64,000 bases of DNA from Thamnaconus septentrionalis. Its lineage: Eukaryota; Chordata; Actinopteri; Tetraodontiformes; Monacanthidae. Where the stretch lies: assembly GCA_009823395.1 (NCBI GenBank), contig CM020501.1:26606361-26670360 (forward strand), in the 5' to 3' direction. Within the stretch, counting starts at the first letter, position 1. Each line of letters starts with the position of its first letter. Under the pieces are notes generated by a model. It was not told the DNA's origin and ran no database searches. It saw only the letters and a program-made list of their open reading frames with translations. A program made the translations under genes and the position numbers. Below are positions 22,560-32,349 of this stretch, piece after piece.

Positions 22560-22970
22560 TTTAATAGGAGTAAAATACAGACAAATATATAAAAATATCG
22601 ACAAAAAATAAGTACAATGTATGTTTATGAATGGACAGGAAGTTAGAGTACTAAATAAATAATATAATAACTAATGATAGTTTTAATATGGGGAAAAAAT
22701 AGAGTTAGCCACTAACCAAACTAGCCGCTAAACCAGCTAACCGCTAACCGAACTAGCCGAGCCACCTCGACTCCTCCCATTGTTCTCGTCTGAAGTCGTT
22801 AACTGGGCTGCTAACTAAGCTAGCCGCCTTGACACCTCTTGTTGAGAGCGTCCAAAGTCGTCTCCCCTCTGGGTCGCGAGTCAGGAACAAGCTAGCCACT
22901 AACCGAGCTAGTCAAGCTGCCTCTTAGTCATCCCCCTATTAGGTTGACTGCCGCGGTAGAGCCTTAGCGC
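22560..22970. repeat. GCTAGC-rich duplicated block 2
   Basis: AAAATAAGTACAATGTATG and TTTATGAATGGA, with GAAGTTAGAGTA following, repeat block 1 (20893-20985) about 1.7 kb downstream. GCGAGTCAGGAACAAGCTAGC repeats 21218 onward. CTAACCGAACTAGCCGAGCC words link the pieces. Together with block 1 this is one locally expanded repeat. Confidence 0.7.
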
Positions 22971-22974
22971 CTTT

Positions 22975-23380
22975 TAAACTTTTTTCTTTCCACTTAAATT
23001 GGCAGAATGCTGGTCGGGGGGGACGATGGATTTGCTTGTTGTTGACTGGAGAACAAAGGGGGGAGGCAGCGCCAAGAGGGGGCTACCACCGCCCTGCTGA
23101 GGAATGGAACGCGGCCAGCGGATGAAACCACGTCCACAACCTTCAAAGTGGGACCGCCGGTTCAGCCTCCCCCCGCGCAATGCCCAGGACCCCCCTCCAA
23201 CACCCTCCCCACCCTTCTCCAACCCCCCTGTGGAGTCACTGAGGGTGAGACACAGGCTATCTGCAGGGGGTACTCCCCCTCCTCTCCGCTTCCTGGACCC
23301 CCCCACGGTGCTGCCATGTCCTGTCCGCAGCTGGTTTTGGCCGCGCCGTGGACCCCCCCGAGAGGCCTAGAGCCAGCACA
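22975..23380. other. Gene-free C-rich DNA
   Basis: I see no gene. Proline-rich open frames reflect C runs at 23168-23230 and 23296-23303. Confidence 0.45.
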
Positions 23381-23382
23381 CC

Positions 23383-23515
23383 GCAGCAGCGGAGCAGTAG
23401 TAGTAGGAGCAGCAGCAGCAGCAGCAGTGGTGGCAGTAGTAGTAGCAGTTGTAGTAACAGTGGCAGAACAATAACAGTAATAGCAGTAGCAATAGCATTA
23501 GTAGTAATTGTAAAT
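23383..23515. repeat. (CAG/TAG)n trinucleotide repeat
   Basis: Interrupted CAG, TAG and AAT-type triplets run for about 130 bases, with a pure CAG core near 23410-23428. Confidence 0.85.
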
Positions 23516-23519
23516 GATA

Positions 23520-24140
23520 AATGCATTTTTCCTGCAGGTTGAAGAAACCAACATAAGAAAAATAGCTAACGACATAGCACGCTGACAAAGCTTGTTTATG
23601 TTTGTTTGTTTTGTTTTTTGCGCAGGCATTAGCGCTCATTTTCCACTCGTGTATAGTTCGCTAGCCCGCTAGCTCCGCTCTTCTTCTTCTTCTCTTCCCT
23701 CTCAAGTCCAGAGACGCAGCATCGAGCCGCGTTCGTCAGCGCCTTCTTTGATGCCTTTTTAGCATCTCGTTTGCTTCATCACGCTAGGCCGTATTAGCGC
23801 CGCCTTAGCGTAAGAGCTGACTGATTTTTTTTTTTTTGCATGTATGTATGTATGTACGGCGTGCGATAAAAGGCGGGAAGAAACCCCTGGAGGGAACTGG
23901 ATTCATTTGGAGAGGATACAGCAGCTGCATTTCAAACCTTGAAAGCTGCTTTGCGATTGTTGTGGAGAAAAAACAACAACAAATAAGCACCGAGACGACA
24001 GCTGCTCCGAGCTTATGCAATTTCAGACGCGTCTCGTTAGTGATTCGCGACACCCCCCCTTACCACCCCTCCCCATCCCAGTTTGTAATTTGGGATAAGC
24101 GCTTTTGTGAGCTTTTGGATATGGATATTCCTTCTAACAA
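23520..24140. other. Gene-free DNA
   Basis: I see no gene. A T run lies near 23826-23837, a short ATGT repeat at 23840-23855, and GCTAGC words near 23661. Confidence 0.45.
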
Positions 24141-24144
24141 CAAT

Positions 24145-24212
<68 letters not shown>

Positions 24213-24231
24213 ATATATATATATGTATATT
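24145..24231. repeat. (CA)n then (TA)n microsatellite
   Basis: A short CA run leads into about 60 bases of TA and TATG. Confidence 0.95.
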
Positions 24232-24239
24232 CATCTATG

Positions 24240-24745
24240 CAAAAATTGAAGCCTCGTTACTATTGTTATTGTAAATTGCTGAACGATAAAACCACACTCC
24301 GGCCGCTATATGCTCATTTGTACCTGCAGTGCAGTACTGAGTGCTGAAGGTGGCAGTGTCGCCGGTTGGTTACAACCTGCAAAATACAGAAGAATGGCTT
24401 CTTCTTTGAAAAGGCTCGAAAACTCTGATCCAAAGTTTCTAAAGTTGTTAGGTGCAAACTCTGTGAGGTTCACCTAGCAATCCACGGTAGCACTCCGGTG
24501 ATCCGCACACCTTAAACGCCGACACGGAATCGCTGTATCATCACGCACCTCAGAGGAGTTCACAAATAACGCAGAGGATAGATATTTCTTACAGATTTTT
24601 TAAATAACACGCTTAATTGTTACTTAATCATCAGCCTATGACACAAGTACAAAATTCGTTTTTTCGCACGTCGGAAAATCATGGAACAAGCTAGCTTCGC
24701 AAACGGTAATTCACTTAGGTTAATGCGTACTTTACTCCAATAATT
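24240..24745. other. Gene-free DNA
   Basis: I see nothing recognisable. Confidence 0.4.
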
Positions 24746-24747
24746 AG

Positions 24748-24860
24748 TAGGGGCGTGGGAAATAATCGATTTGAATTCAAATCGCGATTCTCACGTTATT
24801 TGATTCAGTATCGATCCTCAACGATTTTCTTCGCCCTGCTCCCGGCAATGCGTATGTGCC
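24748..24860 (+). mobile_element. Left end of an AATCG-rich hAT-like element
   Basis: It begins TAGGGGCGTGGGAAATAATC and contains an 18-bp perfect palindrome centred on GAATTC (24767-24784, CGATTTGAATTCAAATCG). Subterminal words match the right-end fragment at 12838-12937 in style. The body probably continues to the pogo insertion at 25046 and on to about 25800. Confidence 0.55.
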
Positions 24861-25045
24861 TTCTAGGCTGCCGTAGGTATTGCGCAATAAGCAGCATGTT
24901 GTTGTGTTTCCGGTTTCCGCTAAAAATCGAGGGGGAAGAAAAAGAAAGCGAGTGGCCAAAAGAACAGCAAGCCTGTCTGGTTCACACCGGGCGGGGAAAC
25001 GTCGCGAAGCGAAGACCACTTCCATCCATCGGCCAGTGTTAATAC

Positions 25046-25570
25046 TACCGTGTTTTCCGGACTATAAGCCGCTACTTTTTTCCCACGCTTTGACCCATGC
25101 GGTTTATGCAAAGGTGCGGCTTTTCTGTGAATTTTACTTCACCCGCCAGGGGGCGCTGTAGCGGGAAGTGCAAAAACTAGACCAAGCAAATGAAGAAAAA
25201 GTGACAGCGGTTCGACGTGTGTTCAGTGCGCAACTTTTCTGTTTTGGCTCTCATCTGTACGTTCTCATGTCTCTATGCGCTCTGTCTTTGTGAGCTCCGG
25301 TGCGTCGCTGCCTCCAGTTCTGGTCCGACTCCATACCAATTAACCGAGGTGACCAGAGGGACCCCGCAAACAGGATCCGCGGTGCGAGTCCAGAGCGGCA
25401 GGCCAGAGCGGCAGCCGCCAAACCGATCTGCTCCGCGGACCCGTTTCCTGCCGAAACACCTGCGGCTTATAGTCCAGTGCGGCTTGTATATGTACACATT
25501 TGTTTTTTCCCCTAAATTTAGCTGGTGCGGCTAATATTCAGGTGCGCTTTATAGTCCGGAAATTACGGTA
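25046..25570 (+). mobile_element. pogo-type MITE, copy B (complete)
   Basis: Both ends are intact: TACCGTGTTTTCCGGACTAT on the left and, in reverse complement, TACCGTAATTTCCGGACTAT on the right. The bounding TA on each side fits a TA target duplication. The interior has CCGCCAGGGGGCGCTGTAG and CTCCATACCAATTAACCGAG, shared with copy C. At 525 bp it encodes no transposase. It seems to have inserted into another repeat, whose family-Z part resumes at 25575. Confidence 0.85.
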
Positions 25571-25574
25571 GCGG

Positions 25575-25800
25575 TGTCACCGTACAGCAATCGTTTCGGC
25601 GTCTGGTCTATTTTTCGCACGAGCTGCGAGCGATCTGCGTCATTTGAACAGGAAGTTGCTTCAAGAAACACGAGACAAGGGTGTCACATGGGAGTAACAG
25701 CAGCTGAGTGTGAACAGGACGGCTGCAAGTCGTGCACAATTTTTGTGGTGCTTCTGCGTCCAGTGTTGACTGCGCATTGAAGAAAAACAACCGCCTCAAT
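25575..25800 (+). repeat. Dispersed repeat family Z, copy 2
   Basis: GCAATCGTTTCGGCG and GAGCGATCTGCGTCA match 61463-61556 in the same orientation. GGGAGTAACAGCAGCTGAGTG, TGTGAACAGGACGG and CTTCTGCGTCCAGTGTTGAC match copy 1 and the reverse complement of 61.24 kb. The element is therefore internally inverted. Confidence 0.55.
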
Positions 25801-25804
25801 AGAC

Positions 25805-26155
25805 TTTACGTTTTGTTTTTGCCGTCAACCCGGCCCTTACAGCCCCTGTCAATATTAACGTTCATAGCGAATTCTAACACTCTTTCACTTATCACTTATC
25901 AACTGTGTTATTTAGGGCGTATTAATTCGATAATTAAATTGTAAGAAATTTCGAAGGCATTTCACAGTGACAAACGTCGCAGATAACCTTTAAATCGTGA
26001 ATTAATATACCTTTGAAATTTTACAACTATCTTACGGATAAATGCTTTGTGCGTCATTATTTTGATATATTTGTTTAAAAACGTATGCTGTCAGAGTACA
26101 ACAGCATAATACAGGTGTGAAGAGTTAAGCAAGTTAGGTTAAACAGAAGCTAAAC
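25805..26155. other. Gene-free A/T-rich DNA
   Basis: I see no gene. It may be the interior of the hAT remnant whose end is at 26257. Confidence 0.4.
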
Positions 26156-26159
26156 AAAT

Positions 26160-26257
26160 AGGTGGAAAATAAAGAAGACGATCGTGACTCATCGACTTGT
26201 CGAAAAAATAATCGATAGATGAGTCGACGACAAAAATAACCGTTAGTTGCAGCCATA
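26160..26257 (+). mobile_element. hAT terminus (GTTGCAGCC end)
   Basis: TCGACTTGTCGAAAAAATAA, ATCGATAGATGAGTCGACGA and CGTTAGTTGCAGCCATA form the subterminal and terminal sequence of a hAT family that I recall as widespread in fish. The other end is not found. Confidence 0.55.
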
Positions 26258-26259
26258 AT

Positions 26260-26965
26260 TTGGATGTAATTGCCCTTAAGAAAATGTGAGTACATGTTTT
26301 TTTGAAGCAAACTGGAATGAGGCATCATGGGGGTTTCGCTTCCCTCGCTCATCCTACCGACATCTGGGATGAGAGAAGATTCCTGCTCTTCTTGTTTTCC
26401 ACTCGCGTCGTCATGAATCATTGAGTGTGTTTAGCGCCCCCTGCATCATTTATGATCAGCTGCTCGCTTTGCTAGCGTTCGGATAGCGAGGGGGAAAAAA
26501 AAAGTGTTTGTTTTTGCCGCCTCTTTGTGAAACACGGCGTCAATATTTGCGCGGGATTATCGGGTCGGACGATATTTATGGGAATTCTGCGTGAATATTA
26601 GTGCGTGTTAGCCTCATGAATCATGCAGATCTTTTGTATTATCCCCGCGAGTGCTCTTCTTTAGCCAGCGTATTTATTAGTGGCTAGTGGTTATGTCATT
26701 GGCGGCCGGAGGGGCAGAGACTTAATTTGCCGCTGGTGGGAAACAATTTCGCATATAAATAAAATATGTAAAATAAATGAGTCGAATGCGCTAAGGAAAA
26801 AAAAAAAAGGAACCCTTGAATAAGCATTAACCGGCGCTAATGGGACGGTTAGCGGTCGAAACACGGCTGATTGGCTGATGGATATGTTGAGTTGTGACTT
26901 TTTTTTTGTGCACGTTTGTTATTTCGTTTCGATGCTTTTTGTTGCTTTAGACATTTTCATTTTTT
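26260..26965. other. Gene-free unique DNA
   Basis: I see no gene. The sequence around 26560-26720 is low in simple repeats. Confidence 0.45.
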
Positions 26966-26967
26966 GA

Positions 26968-27092
26968 TTTATGGGGAAAATCAAGCGAGACGGTCCGAGG
27001 GGTGACCGTCGAGCCGAGACTGCTGGTGCTCTTTGTGACATCACAGAGAGACGATTGTGCCACCTGCCGTCCAAACAAGAAGGGAATGTTGC
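26968..27092 (+). repeat. Dispersed repeat W, copy 1
   Basis: TTTGTGACATCACAGAGAGA, CGATTGTGCC and AAGGGAATGTTG, with GGTCCGAGGGGTGAC upstream, recur at 28973-29094. A weaker piece (GTGCCCTTTGTGACATCAG) lies at 34434. The class is unknown. Confidence 0.65.
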
Positions 27093-27099
27093 TGCTACA

Positions 27100-28685
27100 G
27101 GAGGGAGCCTACACAACGTCCCAAGGACGACTGCGTTACGTGACATTTCTCGTTAAATATGCTACAAAAACGGGACAAGCGCATGTTTTACGCGACTTCG
27201 GGCGGGGCGAACATGACCGTTATAAATGGCGGTTCGTGACATCAGCTGTCAGAGAGCACCAGCTCCGCCAATAGAAAAATTGAATTGTAATAGCTGGCGT
27301 TCAACCCATAGAGGGCAGTTGTTCCACGTTTTTGCAACAAAATATACTGAAATTAAAATACTTTAACTTTTTTGTCAAAAGTTGGACCAGAATCAATCAG
27401 CAACACTAGTACGTATCACAATACATTGATTTTCAGCAGAAAAAAAATGTTTTTTTGGGTGTACTTACACTTTAAGCTCTCCCAGAAGAGTGAAGCCTTT
27501 ACAAAATCTTTACACAACACCCCCAACCCCCCGAGAAAATCGAGTAATCCAGGAGTTCTGAACCAGGGGGCGGGGTCAGGGCGCTAACGCCTGGCTGAGC
27601 TGCTCATCCACTAACGGGATTACAATTGGAATTGTCCTTTTGTCCGTCCTAGTGGGCTAGCCACCATCGCGGATAACGTTTTTTTCTTTTCCTGATGTGT
27701 GTATACATTATTTTGGTTGACAGTATAGAATATTTGACTATATATGAATAATATGACTCTCGAATTGCAGTTTCTCACTGAAGGCATCAAAAACTACGTA
27801 TGAACACACATGGAATAAAGTAGGAAACAATAAAAGAGTGAAGTAACTCAAACACGTCTTAAATTTAAATTCTTCAAAATAGCCGTCTTTCATAAAAAGC
27901 ATATTTAGAGTACTTTAACATATTTTTCTTTGCTGCATTATTACATATATCTTGCTCATATATTTGATGTCTTCAGTATCTGTCTGCAGTGCACTGTGAG
28001 CAGTTCAGCATACTGCCTTGCCTTGAATATTGTAGCGTAGCATAGCACATCTTAGTCCACACTATAATATAGTGTTGTCCGGAATAGCATTGTGCAGCAT
28101 TGCATGGTCATGTTCAGTACAGTATATGGTTGCTGTTTAGTATAGTACCGTGTTGGCAACTTAGCATCGCGTGGGGAGTTGTTTAGCACAGTGTGTTGCA
28201 TGGCAACGGTGTTAGCATAGCATCGTGGTCCGTCTCGGAAAGCCTCAGTCTGAAATACAGTGTAGCTGGTCAGACGATGGACCGACCAATTGGGCGCACG
28301 GTGGGAGGAGGGAGCCAATGTAGCATTGAGCTAACCCACTATTAACAGTGCGAATGTGCCAATGCTAATGTGTTGGCTTCTCACCTGTTTATCTCGTCTA
28401 GGCCGCAGGGTTGCGTTTGTGCTTTTGCTGGCAAAATTTTTGATTTTAATTGATTTATTTTGCCTCTTTTACATTAAATACAGGTGATAAAATGGCCCGC
28501 TGGCCCAGCAGGAAGCAGCCAACGGGTTTTTTGATGGAGTTGCCCCATCGCAATGCTGAGAAACTCTGATCCAATTTGAGCCGCGGGTCGCCGGCGACGG
28601 CCAGATTACGGCCTAGATTGTCCCGCTGATGGAGTCGGAGCAGCGGCAGCAGCAGAGGGGGAGATGGAGGAGTGGCGGGGGTCGC
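27100..28685. other. Gene-free DNA
   Basis: I see no gene. From 28020 to 28215 there are loosely repeated TAGCAT, TAGTATAG and CAGTA words, which look like degenerate tandem sequence. Confidence 0.45.
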
Positions 28686-28686
28686 T

Positions 28687-28689
<3 letters not shown>

Positions 28690-28726
<37 letters not shown>

Positions 28727-28738
28727 GAGAGTGTGAGA
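28690..28738. repeat. (GT)n microsatellite
   Basis: About 20 GT units, then GTGAGAG variants. A second GT run lies at 28878-28899. Confidence 0.95.
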
Positions 28739-28972
28739 CTCTTAACGGAGACAAACTGGTGCTATTAGAGGGGCCATTGTCCAGATTCGCCTTGTCCCAC
28801 CACTTATTCAGCCAGTACACGAAGCACCGGCGACTATGTGACCCCCGATTGGACAGATCAATCAGCCCCGGGTCGTGCGCGTGTGTGTGTGTGTGTGTGG
28901 GGGGGGCATGTTAGCCCATGAAGCAACATTTTGAAACTCACTTCTTCAGCCATTTTCAATTTTTTTTTTTAA

Positions 28973-29094
28973 TTTTTGGGGATAATCAAGCGAGGTGGTC
29001 CGAGGGGTGACGGAGCCAAGACCACCTGTGCCCTTTGTGACATCACAGAGAGACGATTGTGCCGACTGCCGTACAAACCAAAAGGGAATGTTGT
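28973..29094 (+). repeat. Dispersed repeat W, copy 2
   Basis: This is the same ~120-bp segment as 26968-27092, in the same orientation and about 2.0 kb away, with visible substitutions. Flanking sequences differ. Confidence 0.65.
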
Positions 29095-29166
29095 CTCAAA
29101 TCTTTATCGTAATTTTTCTTTTACTTCTATATTTTAATTTAATTTCTTATATTTTCATTAAAAAAA

Positions 29167-29312
29167 ATTTCTGCGATGAACTGGCGACTTGTCCAGGGTG
29201 TCACCCTGCCTTCGCCCTAAGACAGCTGGGATAGGCTCCAGCAGACCCCCGTGACCCTGAATAAGAATAAGCGGGTATAGAAGATGGATGAATGAATGAA
29301 TGAATGAACTCT
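29167..29312 (+). mobile_element. 5'-truncated SINE/LINE tail
   Basis: GATGAACTGGCGACTTGTCC, CCTGCCTTCGCCCTAAGACA and ATAAGCGGGTATAGAAGATG are followed by an ATGA tail. It is the 3' half of the element at 1396-1775, here on the plus strand. The 5' part with the tRNA head is missing, as expected for incomplete reverse transcription. Confidence 0.75.
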
Positions 29313-29319
29313 CTTTGCA

Positions 29320-29840
29320 CTTTTTTGGGGGCGGGAATTAATCGTGACTGTCTGCGGTCTGAGCCGAGACAAGACGAGACGAGGCGAGACGAGACAAGGG
29401 AGTTTTGTGTTAATTAAGTGCATTGCTATGGATTTTCACACACACACACTTCACACATCCTTTTCATGTATTTTCTTTAGCATTTTATTGCATTTTTTTT
29501 TTCTTGATCTTGATCTTTTCCCACCTTCCAGTGTTATCTGGTAATATTTTGTCCTCTCCCCACCACCCCCATTAGCGACCAGCTAATTCACATGCATAGC
29601 AATGATCGCAAAAACTCTATTAGATTTAACATTCAGTGTAATTGTCAGAGTTAATGAGGCAAAGTATGAGCCGTGTGTGTGTGAACAACATTTTTAATTG
29701 TGTCTCCAGCAAAGAGCGTAAAGGTGTTTTTTTTCAGAATGAGGCGAAGCCGTACTCGCACCAAGATATGTTATTGATTATGTTAAATGGCTCTTTTTCT
29801 TCTAATGAAAAAGTTTTACTAAATAGTACATGGGGGTGGA
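29320..29840. other. Gene-free DNA
   Basis: I see no gene. GAGAC words repeat at 29366-29396 and a short CA run lies at 29439-29448. Confidence 0.45.
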
Positions 29841-29848
29841 GAGGAGGC

Positions 29849-29882
29849 GCTAAAAGCAGACCTTCGTGAGTCTGCTTTTAGC
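29849..29882 (+). other. Perfect hairpin 1 (13-bp stem)
   Basis: GCTAAAAGCAGAC (29849-29861) and GTCTGCTTTTAGC (29870-29882) are exact reverse complements around an 8-base loop. Flanking G-rich and C-rich arms (about 29831-29848 and 29883-29900) allow further imperfect pairing. Confidence 0.8.
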
Positions 29883-29959
29883 ACCCCCGGCTCCCCATTC
29901 ATTCACAGTTTTGATGCCTCGCATTCGATCAGGAGTCCGATTGCTGCGACTGGTGCCAT

Positions 29960-29992
29960 TACTTTTAGCGATCCGATGCATCGCTAAAAGTA
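29960..29992 (+). other. Perfect hairpin 2 (13-bp stem)
   Basis: TACTTTTAGCGAT (29960-29972) and ATCGCTAAAAGTA (29980-29992) are exact reverse complements around a 7-base loop. It shares the core GCTAAAAG with hairpin 1, about 80 bases upstream. Confidence 0.8.
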
Positions 29993-30134
29993 GAGTACAG
30001 CCGGTGGGTCGCCTGCCCGGCGATATATCCCATCATGCATTGCACTCACACTAACCCAGAGGTAGAAAAAGTCAGCGTTATTTTTCCTTTAAGGTGCCTT
30101 AGGTGCTTACTGCCGCTTTGAGTTTGCCGTGAAC

Positions 30135-30312
30135 ATAATCATTGGTTAACAAGGGCGCCGAAAGGAAGCGGTCTCCGTTCCGCGGCTATTTGCGGCGCTT
30201 CCGCAGCCGGTGTGAACCCGGCCTGAACAGGAGGGCTGCGGCTCGCACCGGATCTTCGCGCCGCCTCTGCTTCCAGTGTGAAACAGGTGTTAATTGCGCG
30301 TTAAACTCCCCC
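30135..30312 (+). repeat. Dispersed repeat family Z, copy 3
   Basis: CATTGGTTAACAAGGGCGCC, GCGGCTATTTGCGGCGCTTC and GAACAGGAGGGCTGCGGCTC match 46.7-46.9 kb on the same strand and 61.2-61.4 kb on the opposite strand. Confidence 0.65.
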
Positions 30313-30319
30313 CCGCCCC

Positions 30320-30640
30320 CCAATTCGTTGACGTTTATTCCCGTGGAATGATTACGTGATGATTACGTGATTACTTTGCGGCTCTCGAGCAGACACTGGC
30401 CCACCACGCGCTAACGTTAGCGCCTTTGTTAAAGACGTGATGCGGACGGGAGGGATGGAAGGAAGGAAAGAAGGAAAGACAAAAAGGAATAACGAGTCAG
30501 GAAATCTCTAGCCGCCACTCCGTATCATTTGCCGGCGGTGCGCTAGCATGGCAACTAATTAGCGGCGGCTGCAGCGGTGCTAGCAGGAAGCGTCTAACTG
30601 GCCGCTCGAGCATGATTCACAAAACAAAACCCGCACACAT
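30320..30640. other. Gene-free DNA
   Basis: I see no gene. The word GATTACGTGAT is tandemly doubled at 30350-30372, and a GGAA run lies at 30453-30478. Confidence 0.4.

Positions 30641-30677
<37 letters not shown>
30641..30677. repeat. (CA)n microsatellite
   Basis: About 18 CA units. A GA run follows at about 30840-30856. Confidence 0.95.
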
Positions 30678-30678
<1 letters not shown>

Positions 30679-31034
30679 GAAAACAAAACCCCTCCGCTCG
30701 AATCCTGCCTTTTGTTCCAGGAGCCTGTGGCCATATTTCAGCTTTGGAAGCTGCCTGCCAAAAAGAAAAAAACACTTCAGACTCAAGTTTTTTTGTTGGT
30801 TTTTTTTTGTTATTTTCTGTCCAAGTGCTCTGACGGAGTGAAAGAGAGAGAGAGAGGGAGGAGAGGAAGTTCTGCCGGCTCGCTGAGTTCAAGGACTGGT
30901 TCTGGGCTACCGGCCGCTAATTACGACACAATTAAGCTTGTTTGCTTTTGAAAAAAAAAAAAGTTCCAGAGACTTCAAATCAAACAATAAATCAATAAAT
31001 CATCAGTGTGTAAAAATCCTGGTATCAGATTTTA

Positions 31035-31290
31035 GATCAGCAGCGCCCGTTCACTCGCCCTCCCCTCCCCTCCCTCTCCCGAGCTTGCCAGTGAACTACG
31101 GTGGTCTGCACACACAGACCTCGGATGTTGTCCACCTTCTTCTTCTTCTTCTTCTTAGTTAGTGAATTTGAGGACACGAGCGTTCACCCTACATATACAC
31201 CACCGTTCAAATGTTTTAGGTCACTGACTGATTTCAGCATTGAACTCCATTATAAGCAGCATAAATCAGGCCAAGTTTTACACACTGGAC
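31035..31290 (+). repeat. Dispersed repeat family R, copy 2
   Basis: GAGCTTGCCAGTGAACTACG, GTTGTCCACCTTC plus a CTT run, and ATTTGAGGACACGAGCG match 6.1 kb and 58.5 kb. The 3' part (CATAAATCAGGCCAAGTTTT then ACACACTGGACC) matches 56.15 and 59.2 kb, giving the family a recognisable 3' end. Confidence 0.6.
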
Positions 31291-31547
31291 CCTCTAAAGC
31301 AGGCGTAACAAAAAAATAGCCCGTTCGCCGACTCGGGGCAAAGCGCGTTTTGGAGTCGTTCGCAACTTTCATCATAGACGTCCATTAACAGGTAACAGTC
31401 TGGAGAGGATTAGATAGAAAATATATCCATTTGCTCTTTTTCAATCCATGGGAATGTTCCAGAACAACAGATCAACCATTGTCAACCATTGAGCCCCCTG
31501 CAGGCCAAGTTGAGAAGTACGAGAGGTCCCTCGAGCTTCCTCATCCC

Positions 31548-31582
<35 letters not shown>
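31548..31582. repeat. (GCA)n microsatellite
   Basis: About 11 perfect GCA units. Confidence 0.95.
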
Positions 31583-31599
31583 TCGAGTCATTTTTAGGG

Positions 31600-32045
31600 T
31601 CTTGGAATGAGTGATGGATGAGAGCGAGCGCGACCTTTGACCGCCAAAATCTAATCAGCGCACAAAGAAAATGGGGCTATTAGCACCGCCGGAAACATAA
31701 AACATTTACGAGGGCGGGGCCGACCGCAACTCCACATTAACCTTGGCCTTTCCCGTCGGTGATGTTCAGTATATCACCTCCTCCCACGATAGCAGGTTGG
31801 GCTGCCTGAATTAGTCAGATTTGAACCAGCATAGCGCAGCAGTTAATGCAAACTCTTTGGGCAGCGGCGTAAGACTTTCGGGGATGAGCGCAAGTTGTGC
31901 AACATTTGCTGAAAATCTGTAAGTGTGTTTTTTCTTGGTGAATGTGAGGTCAGAAACAGGCCTCAAACAGGTCGGAAATGGAAGCAGAGGATTATGGGCC
32001 GGCGGCAAAACCATGGAACACCTGACTGCCTACAAACAAAGTTGT
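31600..32045. other. Gene-free DNA
   Basis: I see nothing recognisable. Confidence 0.4.
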
Positions 32046-32048
32046 CTT

Positions 32049-32330
32049 TTTTTGTATCTTACAAGTGTGAAAACTAGTGATGGCTGCCATTCAAAGTCAT
32101 TTGATACGGTTACAATCTCGATACCTCGGTTTCGATATTTTGATACTGGATGTTTTAAAACTAGTTTGGACAACAACAAAAATGCATTGCAGTTAGAGCA
32201 CATGACTTTTATTTCCCATTTTACTGGTGATTTAAATCAGTATTTCCTCATTAAGTTTGTTATTACGTCACAAATGTTGCATTTTGCTTTATTTTCCCCC
32301 CACCTGAATGAAGCGTAGCCACACTTTAAT
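32049..32330 (+). repeat. Possible transposon remnant (TTTCGATATTTTGATACTGG)
   Basis: CTAGTGATGGCTGCCATTC, CTCGATACCTCGG and TTTCGATATTTTGATACTGG resemble a degenerate transposon terminus. No matching right end is seen. Confidence 0.35.
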
Positions 32331-32349
32331 GCTAATTTTCACTCTCACC

